64,000 nt of DNA, from contig NZ_JBAXHI010000020.1 of assembly GCF_037138995.1 (NCBI RefSeq), forward strand, positions 3,138 to 67,137. The letters are read 5' to 3'. Origin of the DNA: Chlorohelix sp037138995 (GTDB lineage: Bacteria; Chloroflexota; Chloroflexia; Chloroheliales; Chloroheliaceae). Positions 34,246-41,593 of this stretch are shown here, in pieces. The notes under the pieces were generated by a model. That model was not told the origin of the DNA. It did no database searches and saw only the letters and a list, made by a program, of their open reading frames with translations. A program made the translations under genes and the position numbers. Position 1 is the first letter of the stretch. Each line of letters starts with the position of its first letter.

Positions 34246-35808
34246 ATGATTACTGAAAAAGATCCCAACTCTCGTCCATACGCCCTCAACCTACAAAGCG
34301 AAGTTAGCGGTCTAATGAGCGGATTTGTAAAAGAACGTGTTGAATTTACTGCTAAGCTTCGAGATGAGCTTGCGGAACAACGCAAAAACCGAACTCAAAA
34401 TGTAGCTGAGATGCTTGCTAATTTCGCTAAAGAACGTTCTGAACGTGCTGGCGAGATGCGCGAGAATCTAAACCGGAATAGAGCCGGTAGGGCTGAAGAT
34501 GTGGCAGAGTCAATCCAAAATTTGCGCGGTCAGCGTGCTGCTCTACATCAAGAATTGCATGAGAATCTAGCCGCAGATTTTGCAGACCGAGCCGCCGACC
34601 TAGCCGAATTGCTGGGTCATTTTGCGGCTAATCGCCAGAGTCAGGCACAGGATCAGGACAACAAATTGAAGTCCGACCGTGTTTCGTTGCTCTCGGAGAT
34701 AAGTAAATTGCTCCAAGATTTCATGTCCAACAGGGCTGAATTGACAGAGGAATTGCGGCAAGCCTTGCAAACAGATGCCAACAATCGTCGGCAAAGCGTG
34801 GACGAGTTTTTGGTGAGTACCAGTTCTTCAAGGGCAACTTCTGCTGCTGAGCAAGAAGAAAAGCTACAAACTGCGCGTCTTGCGTTACTCAATGAGGCGC
34901 TGGAGATGCTGCGTAGCTATCAGACAGAGCGGGCAGAAAAGGCAAGCGCACAGGAACAACAGCTTAATGCCGATAATGAGAGTCGGAAACAGAGCGTTGA
35001 AGAATTTCTGAAAGAAACAACTGCTGCAAGAGCAAGCGGCGCAGAAAAACAGGCTGAAGAGCTAAATCATGACAGGCTGGAGTTATTAACGAATATTCTG
35101 GGGATGCTACAGAACTTCCAGATTGGTCGTTTCCAGTTATCAAATGAATTGCGCCAACAACTCAGTGCAGATGCTGCTGCCCGTCGTCAAAGCGTTGAAG
35201 CATTTACAAAAGAAGCGAACGCTTCCCGCGTAGCTGCCTCTGCGGAGCAAGCTAACAAGCTACGCCTCGATGTATTGCAAAGGCTCACTGAAGTTACCGA
35301 ATTACTGGCAGGGTTCCGCAATGAGCGCTTCGGTATCAAAACCGAAACCCCCCCCCCGCCCACAGCATCCGCAACCAAAGAGCCACAGCCAGAGCTAAAA
35401 GTAGAGACTGCTCCGGTAGAAGTAGCAGAGCCAGCCAAAGTTGCCGAGCCTGAAGCGCCCGTCACACTGGCGGTAGAAGTTACTCCTGTAGTCGAGGCTC
35501 CTATTGTAATAGAAGTTACTCCTGTGGTAGAGTATAAAAGTGAAGTAATAGAATCCGTCACGCCAGTTGCTACACCTGAGCCTGAAGCGGTGACGAGTAT
35601 AACTGAAACTAACCACGCTAGTACTCCTATTGGAACTGCGGATATCTTCTCTCTACTGGCGTTAAACCCAGACGGGCTTACCAATGAAGAATTGGAACAT
35701 CATTTTCTCCCGCTGGGCTTAAGCCGCCAGCAACTCAGATCTCATCTCAAAAAGCTGATGGAGAGTGGCAAGGTACGCAAGAACGACAAGGTTTACCTAG
35801 CTATATGA
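34246..35808 (+). CDS. gvpC: Giant GvpC homologue: ten 33-residue repeats plus C-terminal winged-helix-like domain
   Basis: A 520-residue, mostly alpha-helical protein. From residue 20 to 349 it consists of ten tandem repeats of exactly 33 residues without insertions, then a partial eleventh. Repeat starts can be read as VSGLMSGF, VAEMLANF, VAESIQNL, LAELLGHF, ISKLLQDF, VDEFLVST, ALEMLRSY, VEEFLKET, ILGMLQNF and VEAFTKEA. The 33-residue unit with an EFL...T...R...A.EQ...L pattern is that of cyanobacterial GvpC, which clamps the outside of the vesicle and sets its collapse pressure; those have about four or five repeats. A Pro/Val/Glu linker (about 367-460) follows, then a C-terminal domain (NPDGLTNEELEHHFLPLGLS, later LKKLMESGKVRKNDKVYLAI) resembling a winged helix. 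A run of ten C lies at the repeat/linker border (35348-35357). ATG at 34246 follows GAAAGGTG. Confidence 0.85.
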   Translation: MITEKDPNSRPYALNLQSEVSGLMSGFVKERVEFTAKLRDELAEQRKNRTQNVAEMLANFAKERSERAGEMRENLNRNRAGRAEDVAESIQNLRGQRAALHQELHENLAADFADRAADLAELLGHFAANRQSQAQDQDNKLKSDRVSLLSEISKLLQDFMSNRAELTEELRQALQTDANNRRQSVDEFLVSTSSSRATSAAEQEEKLQTARLALLNEALEMLRSYQTERAEKASAQEQQLNADNESRKQSVEEFLKETTAARASGAEKQAEELNHDRLELLTNILGMLQNFQIGRFQLSNELRQQLSADAAARRQSVEAFTKEANASRVAASAEQANKLRLDVLQRLTEVTELLAGFRNERFGIKTETPPPPTASATKEPQPELKVETAPVEVAEPAKVAEPEAPVTLAVEVTPVVEAPIVIEVTPVVEYKSEVIESVTPVATPEPEAVTSITETNHASTPIGTADIFSLLALNPDGLTNEELEHHFLPLGLSRQQLRSHLKKLMESGKVRKNDKVYLAI

Positions 35809-35813
35809 TTTGA

Positions 35814-35847
35814 AGGGTGCAACTGGTAAATAATCCGGTTGCACCCT
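35814..35847 (+). promoter_or_regulatory. Intercistronic hairpin between gvpC and gvpN
   Basis: AGGGTGCAACTGG pairs with CCGGTTGCACCCT (13 pairs, one G-U) around an eight-base loop, starting five bases after the gvpC stop. There is no T run. It probably stabilises the gvpA-gvpC mRNA end or lowers expression of distal genes. Confidence 0.6.
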
Positions 35848-35928
35848 AGCCACTCATAATTTTATTTATCCATTTACACTGCCGGCGACAGCCGGGTTTT
35901 CTGTGCTTTGGGGAAGGAATACCGACCA

Positions 35929-36876
35929 ATGGCTACTAATGCAACTGTAACTGCTACTAATACACCACCACCGATATTAAACTTGAGACCACGTAGCGGA
36001 TTTGCAAATACTCCCTTTATTCAAGAATTGATGGAGCGCGGCATGGCTTATATTGCTGCTGGGTTTGCTGTCCATTTCTGCGGACCCAGTGGTAGCGGTA
36101 AGACCACTCTGGCTATGCATCTGGCTAATCTATTGGAGCAGCCTTTGATGCTTTTAACCGGTGATGACCAATTTGGCACTTCTGACTTGGTTGGTGGGCA
36201 ATTTGGTTATAGAAGACGCAAGGTTGTGGATAATTTTGTCCATAATGTGCTAAAAACCGAAGAAGATATGACCCAACGTTGGTCTGATAGCCGCCTGACA
36301 ATCGCCTGTCGCGAGGGCTATACGCTGGTATATGATGAATTTACCCGCTCCCGCCCGGAGGCTAACAATGTTTTGCTGTCGGTGCTGGAAGAAAAATTGA
36401 TGGTTTTACCGGTAGCGCGGGCTGGCAATAGCTACTTAAAAGTACATCCTAAATTTGCAGCTATTTTTACCAGTAACCCGGAAGACTACGCCGGAGTTCA
36501 TAAAACTCAAGATGCGTTGCGCGACCGCATGATAACTATATACCTAGATTATTTTGACAAGCCTACCGAAACGCTAATTACGGCAAATCGCGCCGGTATG
36601 GATCCAATACGCGCCGAGAAAATCGTAAGTCTGGTTCGAGCTTTCCGTGAGCAAAGTACCGGAGAACTTAAACCTACAGTACGGGCTGCTATTATGATAG
36701 CAAAAGTAGTAGAATTACAGAAATATGAAGTAACTGCCCATGATAGCCATTTCTTGCAGGTTTGTTTTGATGTATTGGGTGGCGGTTTGCTACGCAGTTC
36801 TGGTTTACACCCGCTGGAAAGACTGAAACATCGCCAGATAATTGCACAACTGGCTGAAGAATTTTGTAATGAATAG
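35929..36876 (+). CDS. gvpN: Gas vesicle protein GvpN, MoxR-type AAA+ ATPase
   Basis: A 315-residue AAA+ ATPase of the GvpN/MoxR group, thought to act as an assembly factor needed for full vesicle growth. Walker A is CGPSGSGKTTLAMHLA, Walker B is GYTLVYDEFTRSRPEANN, sensor 1 is AIFTSNPEDYAG, and the arginine-finger/helix insertion region DALRDRMITIYLDYFDKPTE is present. The N-terminal PRSGFANTPFIQELMERGMA is typical of GvpN. ATG at 35929 is chosen because GGGAAGGAA precedes it; a TTG at 35908 would lie before this ribosome-binding site. Confidence 0.96.
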   Translation: MATNATVTATNTPPPILNLRPRSGFANTPFIQELMERGMAYIAAGFAVHFCGPSGSGKTTLAMHLANLLEQPLMLLTGDDQFGTSDLVGGQFGYRRRKVVDNFVHNVLKTEEDMTQRWSDSRLTIACREGYTLVYDEFTRSRPEANNVLLSVLEEKLMVLPVARAGNSYLKVHPKFAAIFTSNPEDYAGVHKTQDALRDRMITIYLDYFDKPTETLITANRAGMDPIRAEKIVSLVRAFREQSTGELKPTVRAAIMIAKVVELQKYEVTAHDSHFLQVCFDVLGGGLLRSSGLHPLERLKHRQIIAQLAEEFCNE

Positions 36877-36894
36877 TAGATAAAGGGGAGTGCC

Positions 36895-37242
36895 ATGAAG
36901 CCAAAACATAAAACCCTCCGTGATACCCAAAGTCTGCCTACTTTCAGCGCAATACCACGCACGTCAGGGTCTATGTTCTTGATGATGAATAGGCTGGCTA
37001 CGGAGAGAGACAGGCTTTGTGTGGATGAAGCGGACTTGTTATCTCGGTTGGAGCAGAAGCGAAGGCGCATTGCCAAGATAGATTCCGAGATTGATTATTA
37101 TCGCAGTCAAATAGACTTGTTGAATAAGCCGCCTGTTCCTAGGCAGAGTCCGGTACGAAAGCCCTCAACTTTAGAAGCCATAATGCATAATGATGATAGG
37201 GATGAACCGGAAAGCTCGGAACCTGTAATCATTGAATATTAA
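36895..37242 (+). CDS. gvpV: Small coiled-coil protein, GvpV-like
   Basis: A 115-residue protein with an N-terminal PTFSAIPRTSGSMFLMMNRL segment and one long charged helix (RDRLCVDEADLLSRLEQKRR, then RIAKIDSEIDYYRSQIDLLN). The pattern of a short Ser/Thr-rich start, a PRT motif, then a leucine-rich coiled coil of Arg and Glu matches cyanobacterial GvpV, a small accessory protein of unknown mechanism. The C-terminal 35 residues are Pro/Asp/Glu-rich. Its position, between gvpN and gvpF, agrees with a Gvp role. ATG at 36895 follows AAAGGGGAG. The GvpV label is from pattern likeness and is moderate. Confidence 0.6.
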   Translation: MKPKHKTLRDTQSLPTFSAIPRTSGSMFLMMNRLATERDRLCVDEADLLSRLEQKRRRIAKIDSEIDYYRSQIDLLNKPPVPRQSPVRKPSTLEAIMHNDDRDEPESSEPVIIEY

Positions 37243-37253
37243 GGAGAACTAAA

Positions 37254-38039
37254 GTGGCAGAAGATGGGGTGAAGAAAACAAAATCGGGCAATAAAGGTCG
37301 CTATCTCTACTGTTTTACTTTGTCTGATAACGCTATTCCAGAGTTAGAAATGGCTGGTGTGCCTGTTCCTAATTTGGAAAGAGCTACGAGAGTATATTCG
37401 ATTGTGGTCGGGCGCGTAGCCGCAGTAGTAAGCGATTCTCCCATCATCCGCTACAGCATAAACCGTACCAACTTGCTCTCTCACGAAAAAGTGGTTGAGC
37501 ATGTAATGAATACAGTTAAGGGACCCGTGCTGCCGGTTAAGTTTGGAACGGTAGCCAGTTCTGAAAAAGAATTGGTTGAGACGTTGCTAACCAATCGCGA
37601 AATAGAACTGGCTGAACTTCTGGAAGGCTTCAAGCAACATGTCGAAGTCGGCATAAAAGCCCTCTGGCAGCGTGAGCGCATTTTCGCTGAGCTTGCCGCT
37701 TTGCCAGAAATTCAAGAAGCTAGAGCGCGGCTTGGTGACTCGCAGCAGGAAAAAATTGACCTAGGGCAATTGGTGGAACGCACGCTGGACAATTTGCGGG
37801 AAAGAGACTCGCAACTGATTCTAGCGCGTTTGGAACCGTTGGCAAGAGAGGTAAAAATCAATGCAATCACTCTTGATATGCTAGTGTTGAATGCCTCTTT
37901 CTTGGTAGATAATGAAAAAGAAGCCGCCTTTGACGATGCTGTAAATGCTCTGGATGACGAACTAGGAGGCAGGTTGACTCTCAAGTACGCGGGACCACTT
38001 CCGCCGTATAATTTTGTACACTTTAATCTTGGGATTTAG
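37254..38039 (+). CDS. gvpF: Gas vesicle protein GvpF/GvpL, first paralogue
   Basis: A 261-residue member of the GvpF/GvpL family, accessory proteins that bind GvpA and help nucleate vesicles. The N-terminal ferredoxin-like domain starts KGRYLYCFTLSDNA, the middle has GPVLPVKFGTVASSEKELVE and the C terminus ends in GPLPPYNFVHFNL, the family's characteristic G-P-x-P-P-Y-x-F. The start is GTG at 37254 with AAGGAGAA upstream. It is one of three F/L paralogues in this cluster, and it is the most complete one. Confidence 0.93.
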   Translation: MAEDGVKKTKSGNKGRYLYCFTLSDNAIPELEMAGVPVPNLERATRVYSIVVGRVAAVVSDSPIIRYSINRTNLLSHEKVVEHVMNTVKGPVLPVKFGTVASSEKELVETLLTNREIELAELLEGFKQHVEVGIKALWQRERIFAELAALPEIQEARARLGDSQQEKIDLGQLVERTLDNLRERDSQLILARLEPLAREVKINAITLDMLVLNASFLVDNEKEAAFDDAVNALDDELGGRLTLKYAGPLPPYNFVHFNLGI

Positions 38040-38051
38040 GAGTATCAAAAG

Positions 38052-38372
38052 ATGGGAATCATTACCGGAATTGCAAGTAGCCCCTACAAAGGAGTTATGT
38101 TTGTACTTGAGCAGATAAGAAAGTCGGTAGATAGCGAACTCTACGATGAGACTATCTGGCAGCAAAAGCTTCTTGATTTACAGATGCGCTACGATGCAGG
38201 TGAAGTAACTCAAGCCGATTACGATGCCCAAGAGCAACAGATTCTGGAACAATTAGACCTTATTAACTCTCTTTCGTTCGGCGACACCGATGAAGAAGAG
38301 GATGAAGAGGACGAAAGCGACGAGGACGAAGGCGAAGAGGATGACATCGGCGACTCCCTTGACAACAAATGA
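38052..38372 (+). CDS. gvpG: Gas vesicle protein GvpG with acidic tail
   Basis: A 106-residue protein. The first 75 residues are GvpG-like: a hydrophobic start (SSPYKGVMFVLEQIRKSVDS), then YDETIWQQKLLDLQMRYDAG with a helical end EEQIL-type segment. The last 28 residues are almost entirely Asp and Glu, longer and more acidic than usual. GvpG is an accessory protein of nucleation. ATG at 38052 follows TTAGGAG. The 3' end overlaps the next gvpF/L gene by about 32 bases in another frame, and the GA-rich codons of the acidic tail serve as its ribosome-binding region. Confidence 0.85.
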   Translation: MGIITGIASSPYKGVMFVLEQIRKSVDSELYDETIWQQKLLDLQMRYDAGEVTQADYDAQEQQILEQLDLINSLSFGDTDEEEDEEDESDEDEGEEDDIGDSLDNK

Positions 38373-39171
38373 TACAGCCCGGTATGTATTTGGGCTGATG
38401 CGTGGGACGGAATGCCCCAAACTGGTGGGGTTTGGAGGTAAGCCACTGGAAGTTGTCATTGAATACGCTGGTATAAGCGCAATCGGTTGTGAAGTGAGTC
38501 TAGATGAGTTCGGGCAGGATGTTGTTTCTGAGCGTATGCAGGATATGGATTGGGTTGGTGAGGTTGCTACGCTCCACTTTGCGGCTTGCGAAAGGATATT
38601 TCAGGAGTCCGATAATTTTTTACCCTTCCGGTTGTTCACCGTTTTTTCTTCGCCTCAAGCTGTAGAGGATTTGTTGGTTTCTCGCCTCAAGGATTTCCAA
38701 TCAGAATTCCAACGATTAGAAGGTAAAGCAGAGTTTGGTCTAAAAATCTGGGCAAGAGAAGAATGGCTGGATGCTTTTGCTATCCGTAATGACAAGAATT
38801 TGCAAGCTCTTTATGAGCAGTCAAAACAGATTGGCGGGAAAAGCTTTTTCACAGCTAAGAAATATGAACTGGCTTTGGTAGAAACAAAGAAGAAATTGGC
38901 TCCACAACTGGGGCAACGTCTAGCAGGAACATTGAAGAATGCTTTTAATTTAAGTCCAGAACAGCTAAAAACTCTTTCTTTGCCTAACGTAGGTAAAAAA
39001 GGTTTCCTGCCTTTGATTAATTTTTCTGTGCTATTGGAACGCGCCCGTTTTGGTGAGTTACAAAAACTGGTGGAGCGTCTGGATCGAGAGGCTCTAGAAG
39101 GCGGTTTAGTGGAGGCTATTGGGCCACTTCCGCCTTACTCCTTTATTAATCTGGGCGAAGAGGCGATGTAA
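38341..39171 (+). CDS. gvpL: Gas vesicle protein GvpF/GvpL, second paralogue
   Basis: A 276-residue GvpF/L protein. TARYVFGLM opens the N-terminal domain; FLPFRLFTVFSSPQAVEDLL corresponds to the P-x-R-F/L-G-T segment; and GPLPPYSFINLGEE closes the chain. ATG at 38341 lies inside the acidic tail of gvpG with a GAAGAGG sequence directly before it. A longer frame from 38290 would read a Lys/Arg-rich out-of-frame shadow of the acidic tail and is rejected. Its stop codon overlaps the start of the next gene by one base (TAATG). F versus L cannot be assigned by eye. Confidence 0.88.
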   Translation: MTSATPLTTNDTARYVFGLMRGTECPKLVGFGGKPLEVVIEYAGISAIGCEVSLDEFGQDVVSERMQDMDWVGEVATLHFAACERIFQESDNFLPFRLFTVFSSPQAVEDLLVSRLKDFQSEFQRLEGKAEFGLKIWAREEWLDAFAIRNDKNLQALYEQSKQIGGKSFFTAKKYELALVETKKKLAPQLGQRLAGTLKNAFNLSPEQLKTLSLPNVGKKGFLPLINFSVLLERARFGELQKLVERLDREALEGGLVEAIGPLPPYSFINLGEEAM

Positions 39172-39461
39172 TGGATTCTAAAGCATCTAACGAACAACCT
39201 TCATTTGATTTCTGGTTGGCAGAGGAGGTTCTGGGGCTGAATATGGTTGACACCAATCAACCGCCTGACCCAGAAGAAGAAGTAACTTTATTGGAATTGC
39301 TCGACAAGCTGTTGACCAAAGGCGTAGTAATAAGCGGCGACCTGACTTTATCTATTGCAGGGGTAGATTTATTATATATTGGCTTGCGGCTAATGATTTC
39401 TACTGTAGATAAAGCGGTCAGTGTTGGAGCAGTGCGAATGAAGAATGGTCGAGTAGTATGA
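39171..39461 (+). CDS. Minor GvpA-like protein (GvpJ/GvpS type), N-terminally extended
   Basis: A 96-residue paralogue of GvpA. The core LLELLDKLLTKGVVISGDLT and SIAGVDLLYIGLRLMIST-VDKA aligns with GvpA, with GD in place of the AW of the major shell protein, as in GvpJ/GvpM/GvpS. A 40-residue N-terminal extension (FDFWLAEEVLGLNMVD...) is unusual for GvpA but common for GvpS-like proteins. Minor paralogues set the shape of the conical tips or nucleate the shell. The start codon overlaps the stop of the upstream gene and its stop overlaps the start of the next, so the three genes are tightly coupled. Confidence 0.85.
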   Translation: MDSKASNEQPSFDFWLAEEVLGLNMVDTNQPPDPEEEVTLLELLDKLLTKGVVISGDLTLSIAGVDLLYIGLRLMISTVDKAVSVGAVRMKNGRVV

Positions 39462-40099
39462 AGCTTGAAATCAGAGCTATCCGTATGAAAACGAGTCAGA
39501 ACCCGGCTTTGCCGAGCGGTTTTGGGGTTGTGGCAGCGGGAGATTTAGCGGCTCTGGTAGAAGTTATTACGCCTGATTTCGACTTGACCAATGTGGGAAG
39601 ATTACGCCGTTATCAGAAGGCGGTTAACTTATGCTGGTGTGAGGGAAATCAGCCAATTTTGCCGGCGCGTGCTGGCGCGGTTTTTGATGGACCAGAAGAA
39701 ATAGGCAGGATTCTGCTCGAAAACGCCGCCGATTACAAAGCTAGCCTTGCAAGAATCGGCAACAAACTGGAGATGTGCGTCAGGTTTGCCTTGCAAAACA
39801 AGAAGGAAGCGGAACATGCTTTCGTTTCTGGGCAAAATCGCGGACTAGATTATATGAAATGGCTTTCACAACGACAGGCACATGAGGATACGCAGTTAGC
39901 GGCAATAGATGCGGTGGTGAAAAAGCTTTCGAGTTTGGCGGTTGATTACCAATATTATACCCCTGCGCCCGGCTCTAATTTTGCAGAGGCTTCTTTCCTT
40001 CTAGCGCAAGAGAGCCTTGCGGCTTTCAGGGATGTAACGGGCAGTTGTGATATACCCGCCGTTGTTACAGGCCCGTTCCCGCCTTTTGATTTCGTTTGA
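39458..40099 (+). CDS. Gas vesicle protein GvpF/GvpL, third and shortest paralogue
   Basis: A 213-residue protein. The N-terminal strand segment differs from its two paralogues (KLEIRAIRMKTSQNPALPSG), but PILPARAGAVFDGPEEIGRI fits the family's P-V-R-F-G-T region, and the C-terminal TGPFPPFDFV is the diagnostic ending. Overall it is about 60 residues shorter than the two others. It overlaps the end of the GvpA-like gene by four bases (ATGA) and is followed within 11 bases by gvpK. It may be a specialised nucleation partner of the N-terminally extended GvpA paralogue that it is coupled to. Confidence 0.82.
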   Translation: MKLEIRAIRMKTSQNPALPSGFGVVAAGDLAALVEVITPDFDLTNVGRLRRYQKAVNLCWCEGNQPILPARAGAVFDGPEEIGRILLENAADYKASLARIGNKLEMCVRFALQNKKEAEHAFVSGQNRGLDYMKWLSQRQAHEDTQLAAIDAVVKKLSSLAVDYQYYTPAPGSNFAEASFLLAQESLAAFRDVTGSCDIPAVVTGPFPPFDFV

Positions 40100-40110
40100 G
40101 GGGAACGCTC

Positions 40111-40452
40111 ATGAATAATGAATTACTGATTGAATCGCTGGCAGAAGAATTGCAACAAACTATCAGCGACCATCTGAAAAATGATAAAATCGCGCGGATA
40201 GATGCGTCACCAAGTGATGTGGAACAAGGCTTAGCTAAACTTGTGCTGACTTTGATTGAACTGTTGCGCCAGTTATTGGAGCGGCAGGCAGTTAGGCGAG
40301 TGGAGGGCGGTTCCTTGACCGATGCTGAAATCGAGCGAATGGGCGATACTTTTATCAGGCTCGAGGCACGCATGAAAGAATTAAAAGAAATATTTGGTTT
40401 GCAGGATGAAGAATTGAACCTGAACTTAGGCCCTTTGGGCAATTTACTTTAG
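40111..40452 (+). CDS. gvpK: Gas vesicle protein GvpK
   Basis: A 113-residue helical accessory protein required for vesicle assembly. The family signature is complete: RIDASPSDVEQGLAKLVLTL, then IELLRQLLERQAVRRVEGGS, and the C-terminal DEELNLNLGPLGNLL. The ATG at 40111 is preceded by GAGGGGAA; the frame is open upstream to a TTG at 40096 but this would overlap the previous gene without need. It is one of the best conserved genes of the cluster. Confidence 0.96.
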   Translation: MNNELLIESLAEELQQTISDHLKNDKIARIDASPSDVEQGLAKLVLTLIELLRQLLERQAVRRVEGGSLTDAEIERMGDTFIRLEARMKELKEIFGLQDEELNLNLGPLGNLL

Positions 40453-40467
40453 ATCGGAGACACTTGT

Positions 40468-40734
40468 ATGGCAATTCAAAGCGGCATCCAGACAACCAAT
40501 CTGGCGGATATTCTTGAAAGGGTACTTGATAAAGGTATCGTAATAGCAGGTGACATTACGATTGCGTTGGCTCAAGTCGAGTTGGTTAGCATAAAAATCC
40601 GATTAGTTATAGCCTCCGTAGATAAAGCGATGGAAATGGGTATTAACTGGTGGCAGTATGACCCATTCCTTAGCGCGTCAGCAGCTACGCCAAAGCAGTT
40701 GTCCGAAAAGGATGAAGCAGCGCCTGCGGAATAG
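40468..40734 (+). CDS. gvpJ: GvpJ-type minor shell protein
   Basis: An 88-residue GvpA paralogue: LADILERVLDKGIVIAGDIT, then IALAQVELVSIKIRLVIASV, followed by a 35-residue polar C-terminal tail. The G-D pair after KGIVIA and the I-K-I-R segment distinguish GvpJ/GvpM from GvpA (A-W and E-A-R). ATG at 40468 follows TCGGAGAC. It lies 15 bases after gvpK. Together with the extended paralogue at 39171-39461 the cluster has two minor GvpA-like proteins. Confidence 0.9.
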   Translation: MAIQSGIQTTNLADILERVLDKGIVIAGDITIALAQVELVSIKIRLVIASVDKAMEMGINWWQYDPFLSASAATPKQLSEKDEAAPAE

Positions 40735-40778
40735 AATCATTAGTATTATTAAGAAATTAAGAGATAAGGAAGTAGCTT

Positions 40779-41519
40779 ATGTCTGAAAATAGAAATAACA
40801 AAACCGGTTCATTTGGCTCTTATGACCCAGATGCAAATGATGAGGAGTACGAGACATCCCGCGCCTCCCGCAATACAAAACGAACCACCGGTAGTTCGGG
40901 TAGCGGCAGCATAAATATGGGCGGCTTTTTCAAGGGGCTAGGCGAAATAGCCGAGCGTCTTAATGAAGTTGTTGAAAAGGCAGAGGAACTCTCCAGAAAA
41001 GCCAAAGAAGCCGAAGCCAGCGGAAATGGAAGCGGCGGCGAATTAAAATCCGAATTTAATAGCAAAGGCTTCGTGGTAAAGTGGGGCTTTAATAATTCCA
41101 CACTCGAAGAAAACCCCGGCGCAGCTAGACCTTTCGCTAGTCGCCCTCCCGGTTTTGCTAATCGTTCCGCCGTCCGTCCTGTTACTACGCCGGGACACAC
41201 CACTCCTGCTAAAGATAAAGCAGGGCAACGCCCAAATCCGAATACTTCTAATCTTACTCCCGTTGCTACCGTCCGAGAGCCGTATGTTGAAATACATGAC
41301 GAGGCATCAGAAAGTCAGATTTTAGTAATTGTGGAACTGCCGGGTGTGGAGGAAGAGAGAGTTTGGTTTGAAATTCATGATGATATTTTGCTAGTGCGGG
41401 GCGAAAACACCGATTGCCTTTATGAGAAAGAAGTTATGCTTCCGGCTATGGTAAAGGCTGAACCAGTTAGTCAGCAATATCAAAATGGTTTGCTTGAACT
41501 CAGATTAAAGCGAGCTTAA
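40779..41519 (+). CDS. gvpH: GvpH-like protein, Hsp20 fold at C terminus
   Basis: A 246-residue protein. The first 110 residues are Ser/Gly/Asn-rich and include a helical segment GGFFKGLGEIAERLNEVVEK typical of GvpH. A Pro/Thr-rich linker follows, and the last 80 residues form a small-heat-shock (Hsp20/alpha-crystallin) domain (EPYVEIHDEASESQILVIVE, LPGVEEERVWFEIHDDILLV, ending GLLELRLKRA). Haloarchaeal GvpH binds other Gvp proteins and acts as a chaperone for GvpA. ATG at 40779 follows AAGGAAG. A gap of 65 bases with weak hairpins separates it from the ATPase gene. Confidence 0.85.
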   Translation: MSENRNNKTGSFGSYDPDANDEEYETSRASRNTKRTTGSSGSGSINMGGFFKGLGEIAERLNEVVEKAEELSRKAKEAEASGNGSGGELKSEFNSKGFVVKWGFNNSTLEENPGAARPFASRPPGFANRSAVRPVTTPGHTTPAKDKAGQRPNPNTSNLTPVATVREPYVEIHDEASESQILVIVELPGVEEERVWFEIHDDILLVRGENTDCLYEKEVMLPAMVKAEPVSQQYQNGLLELRLKRA

Positions 41520-41593
41520 TTTCTATAACATTTAACTGTTGTGACTTCAAAATGCGGTTTTAGCCGGATTTTGCTAAATTTCAGGTGGCTAAA

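Noticed and set aside
34246..35808. Generic coiled-coil or phasin-like protein
   Set aside because: The exact 33-residue period without gaps and the EFL...T...R pattern match GvpC, and the gene lies between gvpA and gvpN.
38290..38340. Lys/Arg-rich upstream extension of the second gvpF/L gene
   Set aside because: It is an out-of-frame reading of the acidic gvpG tail.
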